A stretch of DNA of 64,000 nt from Sinorhizobium terangae. GTDB lineage: Bacteria > Pseudomonadota > Alphaproteobacteria > Rhizobiales > Rhizobiaceae. The translations under genes and the position numbers were made by a program. The stretch is taken from NCBI RefSeq assembly GCF_009601505.1, contig NZ_WITC01000070.1:7501-71500 (forward strand), in the 5' to 3' direction. Under the pieces are notes generated by a model that saw nothing but the letters and a program-made list of their open reading frames with translations, made no database searches and had not been told where the DNA came from. Shown here piece after piece: positions 61,493 to 64,000 of the stretch (within the stretch, counting starts at the first letter, position 1; each line of letters begins with the position of its first letter).

Positions 61493-62512
61493 TCAGGCCC
61501 TCACCGCCTCGAGCCCGAGTTCGGGCGCGACGAGGGTGTAGGGTTCGAAAGCAGCAAAGTCTTCCGTAGCGATCTTCCGTCGGGTGAGTTCCATATTGCG
61601 CTCGAGGCTCGAAGGCTTCGCCGTACCGAGCAGGACCGAGGCAACCTGGCGGTTGGCAAGCGGGAACTGGAGCGCGGGAGCGGCAAGCGGCATCCCGCGG
61701 TCGCGCGCGATCTTTTCCATCGCCGCAACCCGCGTCCGCACGTCTTCGCTCGCCGGCATGTAGTCGAAATGGGCTCCCTCCACCGGGCCGGTGGCGAGAA
61801 TGCCGGAATTGAACACGCCGCCAACGACGAGCGATGTCCCCTTCTTCTCGCAAAGGGGAAGTAACTCGGCGACCGCCGAGCGGTCGAGAAGCGTGTAGCG
61901 CCCGGCCAAGAGGATGCAGTCGATATCGGCCCGCCGCATGACCTCGAGGCAGACCGGCACTTCATTGATGCCGAGGCCGTAGGCCGAAATGACACCGGCC
62001 GTTTTCAGCTCCTCCAGCGCCTTCAGGCCGGAATCCATCAGTTGCCGCAAGAGCACGGCATTCTTCGCGGCACCGTGGGTGTAGACGCCGATGTCGTGGA
62101 CATAAAGGATGTCGATGCGATTGAGGCCGAGCCGTGCGTAGCTGAATTCGACCGACCGCATGATCGCGTCATAGCTGTAGTCGAAGGTGACGTCGAAATT
62201 CAGCGGTTTGACATAGGAATAGTCGGGAACCGCGCCTTCCGGCACCGGGCGGAGCAGGCGGCCAACCTTTGTCGAGAGCACGAAGCTGTCGCGCGGCTTG
62301 TCCTGCAGGAAATCGCCGACGCGCCGCTCGGCCAGTCCCAACCCGTAATAGGGCGCCACGTCGAAATAGCGGATGCCTGCGGCCCAGGCAGCATCCAGCG
62401 TCCCCATTGCGGCTTCGCGCGTGCATTCGCGATAGAGGCCGCCAAGCGCGGCCGCGCCGAAGCTGTACTCGGTCACCGCAAGGTCGGTCCGACCGATCTT
62501 TCTGGTCTGCAT
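61493..62512 (-). CDS. Aldo/keto reductase, L-fucose/D-threo-aldose 1-dehydrogenase-like
   Basis: A 339-residue aldo/keto reductase. Catalytic residues are visible as Asp and Tyr in FDVAPYYGLGLAE, Lys in STKVG and His in LYVHDIG. The sequence (RKIGRTDLAV, YGLGLAERRVGDFL) resembles pyridoxal 4-dehydrogenase and D-threo-aldose/L-fucose 1-dehydrogenases. It would oxidise the imported sugar to its lactone, feeding the lactonase at the other end of the locus. A 262-base spacer separates it from the transporter genes, so these may start from their own promoter. Confidence 0.85.
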   Translation of the reverse strand: MQTRKIGRTDLAVTEYSFGAAALGGLYRECTREAAMGTLDAAWAAGIRYFDVAPYYGLGLAERRVGDFLQDKPRDSFVLSTKVGRLLRPVPEGAVPDYSYVKPLNFDVTFDYSYDAIMRSVEFSYARLGLNRIDILYVHDIGVYTHGAAKNAVLLRQLMDSGLKALEELKTAGVISAYGLGINEVPVCLEVMRRADIDCILLAGRYTLLDRSAVAELLPLCEKKGTSLVVGGVFNSGILATGPVEGAHFDYMPASEDVRTRVAAMEKIARDRGMPLAAPALQFPLANRQVASVLLGTAKPSSLERNMELTRRKIATEDFAAFEPYTLVAPELGLEAVRA

Positions 62513-62561
62513 TCCTTGTTTCCTCCTCCAAGGATGCGCGTTTCTAAACTCAGAGGGGTTT

Positions 62562-62672
62562 GCCCCTCACCTTGGCCCTCTCCCCGCTTGCGGGGAGAGG
62601 GGACTTTAGCGGCTGCGGCATCGTCCCTTCTCCCTGCATGCGGGAAGAAGGTGCCGGCAGGCGGATGAGGGT
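62562..62672. repeat. Palindromic intergenic repeat of the GCCCCTCACC family, copy 2
   Basis: Bounded by GCCCCTCACC and GGATGAGGGTC, with hairpins CCTCTCCCCGC/GCGGGGAGAGG and TTCTCCCTGC/GCGGGAAGAA. It is the same element as at 10086-10194, with about 85 percent identity by eye. It ends nine bases from the stop of the altronate-dehydratase family gene and would be carried in its transcript. Confidence 0.82.
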
Positions 62673-62680
62673 CTGTCCCT

Positions 62681-64000
62681 CTAAAGCGTAGCCCCCAGAT
62701 GCCAGGGAACGAATTCATTGTCGCCGTACCCGAACAGTTCGCTCTTGGTCTTGCGACCGGAAGCGGTATCGATGATCAGGTCGAAGATTTCACGGCCAAG
62801 CCCTGCGATGGTCGCCTCTCCCGAAGCGATCACACCGCAATCGATGTCCATGTCTTCCTCCATGGCGCGATAAAGCGGCGTGTTGCTGGTGAGCTTGATC
62901 GATGGCGCGGGGCGACAGCCGAAGCAGCTGCCGCGCCCGGTGGTAAACGCGATGACGTTGGCGCCACCGGCGACCTGGCCGGTTGCCGAAACCGGGTCGT
63001 AGCCCGGCGTATCCATGAACACGAGCCCATGCTCGGTTACGCGTTCGGCGTAATTGTAGACAGCCGTCAACGGTGACCGTCCGCCCTTCGCGACTGCACC
63101 GAGCGACTTTTCGAGGATCGTCGTAAGGCCGCCGCGCTTGTTGCCCGGCGACGGATTGTTGTCGAGCGAGGCGCCGTGCAGCGCAACGTAGTTTTCCCAC
63201 CAGGAAATCAGGCCATCGAGCTTTGCCGCGACGTCTTCGTTGACCGCGCGGCTGCGCAACAGATGTTCGGCCCCGTATATCTCCGAGGTTTCCGAGAGGA
63301 TCGCGGTGCCGCCGGCACCGGCGAGAATGTCGACCGCGGCACCGAGTGCGGGATTCGCCGTGACCCCCGAAAGCCCGTCGGAGCCGCCGCATTGCAGACC
63401 GACGATGATCTCGCTGACCGGTATTGGCACGCGCCGCGCCGTTGCGACTTCCTGGGCGATTTCATCGAGCACGCCCAGCGCGCGCTCGACCGAGCGGCGG
63501 GACCCGCCCGCCTCTTGGATGTTGAAGTGGCGTTTTTCCGCGCCGGAGCCGCTCTGGCCGTAAAGCGTCAACTGGTTGACTTCGCAACCGAGCCCGACCA
63601 TCAGCACGCCGCCGAAATTGACGTGGCGGGCATAGCCGGCAAGCGTCCGGTGCAGGTTCTTCATCCCATCGCCGGTGGACGACATGCCGCAGCCCTGGTC
63701 GTGCACGATCGGTACGAAGCCATCGATGCCCTCATATCGTGGCAGAATTCGCCGGTTGGCCTCGTCGGCGATGGCGCGACAGACCGTGGTGGAACAGTTC
63801 ACGCTGGCGACGATGCCGATATAGTTGCGGGTGGCCGCCCGTCCGTCGGCCCGGCGATAGCCAAGGAAGGTCCGCGCCTTGTCGGCGGCGCTCGCGGATT
63901 CGGGCGCAACTGCGGCGCCGATCGCAAGACGGTCCTGGTCGAAGGCGAGATTGTGCGAATGCACGTGGTCCCCGGCGCCGATGTCGCTGGTCGCGCGGCC
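62681..64000 (-). CDS. UxaA (altronate dehydratase) family protein, N-terminus cut by the window edge
   Basis: At least 439 residues, open through the right edge. The first residues seen (GDHVHSHNLAF) are from the end of the SAF domain that precedes UxaA_C, so only a short N-terminal part is missing. HDQGCGMSS, GLQCGGSDGLSG and GRGSCFGCRPAPS mark the UxaA catalytic part. Members of this family dehydrate altronate, galactarate or sugar acids such as L-fuconate and L-galactonate. It heads the locus and supports a non-phosphorylative pathway here. Confidence 0.88.
   Translation of the reverse strand, partial: GRATSDIGAGDHVHSHNLAFDQDRLAIGAAVAPESASAADKARTFLGYRRADGRAATRNYIGIVASVNCSTTVCRAIADEANRRILPRYEGIDGFVPIVHDQGCGMSSTGDGMKNLHRTLAGYARHVNFGGVLMVGLGCEVNQLTLYGQSGSGAEKRHFNIQEAGGSRRSVERALGVLDEIAQEVATARRVPIPVSEIIVGLQCGGSDGLSGVTANPALGAAVDILAGAGGTAILSETSEIYGAEHLLRSRAVNEDVAAKLDGLISWWENYVALHGASLDNNPSPGNKRGGLTTILEKSLGAVAKGGRSPLTAVYNYAERVTEHGLVFMDTPGYDPVSATGQVAGGANVIAFTTGRGSCFGCRPAPSIKLTSNTPLYRAMEEDMDIDCGVIASGEATIAGLGREIFDLIIDTASGRKTKSELFGYGDNEFVPWHLGATL

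Overview
This is a GC-rich (about 60-65 percent) piece of an alphaproteobacterial chromosome, almost certainly from the Sinorhizobium/Ensifer group of Rhizobiales. The evidence is gene content and order: pckA / chvI-chvG-hprK-EIIA-HPr / ahcY / divL, then addB-addA-trxA facing folC-accD-trpABF; also actS-actR, a hisB-to-coaA cluster, and several families of short palindromic intergenic repeats of the type called Rhizobium intergenic mosaic elements. I see no prophage, insertion sequence, transposase, CRISPR array, tRNA or rRNA gene. Most of the window is conserved core chromosome.

Layout. 1-6.4 kb: the end of an ornithine cyclodeaminase family gene, a YnjBCD-type ABC importer and the helicase gene hrpB. 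6.5-10 kb: the redox two-component pair actS-actR, a MmcB-like DNA-repair nuclease and an L,D-transpeptidase lipoprotein. 10-17 kb (minus strand): malate synthase G, an orphan hydantoinase/oxoprolinase, a cytochrome P450 and a DUF1402 exported protein. 17.4-19.8 kb (minus): hslV, a GNAT acetyltransferase and hslU, overlapping. 20.2-25.1 kb (plus): hisB, a DUF2628 gene, hisH, hisA, hisF, hisE, coaA. 25.1-28.7 kb (minus): alkB, a BON-LysM protein, arfB, pckA. 29-33.1 kb (plus): chvI, chvG, hprK, EIIA(Man-type) and HPr. 33.3-34.8 kb: ahcY with a strong upstream palindrome and a clear terminator. 35-47 kb (plus): divL, a tsaE-amgK fusion, a murU-like gene, addB, addA, trxA. 47.1-52.2 kb (minus): trpF-trpB-trpA-accD-folC. 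52.4-55.3 kb: a YqaE/Pmp3 peptide, a YgjP-type metallopeptidase, a DUF2852 protein and an intracellular PHB depolymerase. 55.6-64 kb (minus): a seven-gene sugar-catabolism locus with a ribose-type ABC importer, aldo/keto reductase, lactonase, zinc dehydrogenase and an altronate-dehydratase family enzyme cut by the window edge.

How it works together. The 29-35 kb block links envelope sensing (ChvG-ChvI), a partial regulatory phosphotransferase chain and the SAM cycle (AhcY). The 35-47 kb block joins a pseudokinase of the CtrA network (DivL, with Tyr at the phosphoacceptor position), peptidoglycan sugar recycling (AmgK + MurU), double-strand break repair (AddAB) and thioredoxin in one same-strand run. 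The 55.6-64 kb locus reads as import plus non-phosphorylative oxidation of a 6-deoxyhexose or L-galactose-like sugar.

I found no wholly new system. The most notable signals are the mosaic repeat family (six copies of one module plus two other palindromic families), the candidate operators before ahcY and pckA, the GNAT gene inside hslVU, the TsaE-AmgK fusion next to MurU, and the AccD zinc finger that has lost most of its cysteines.
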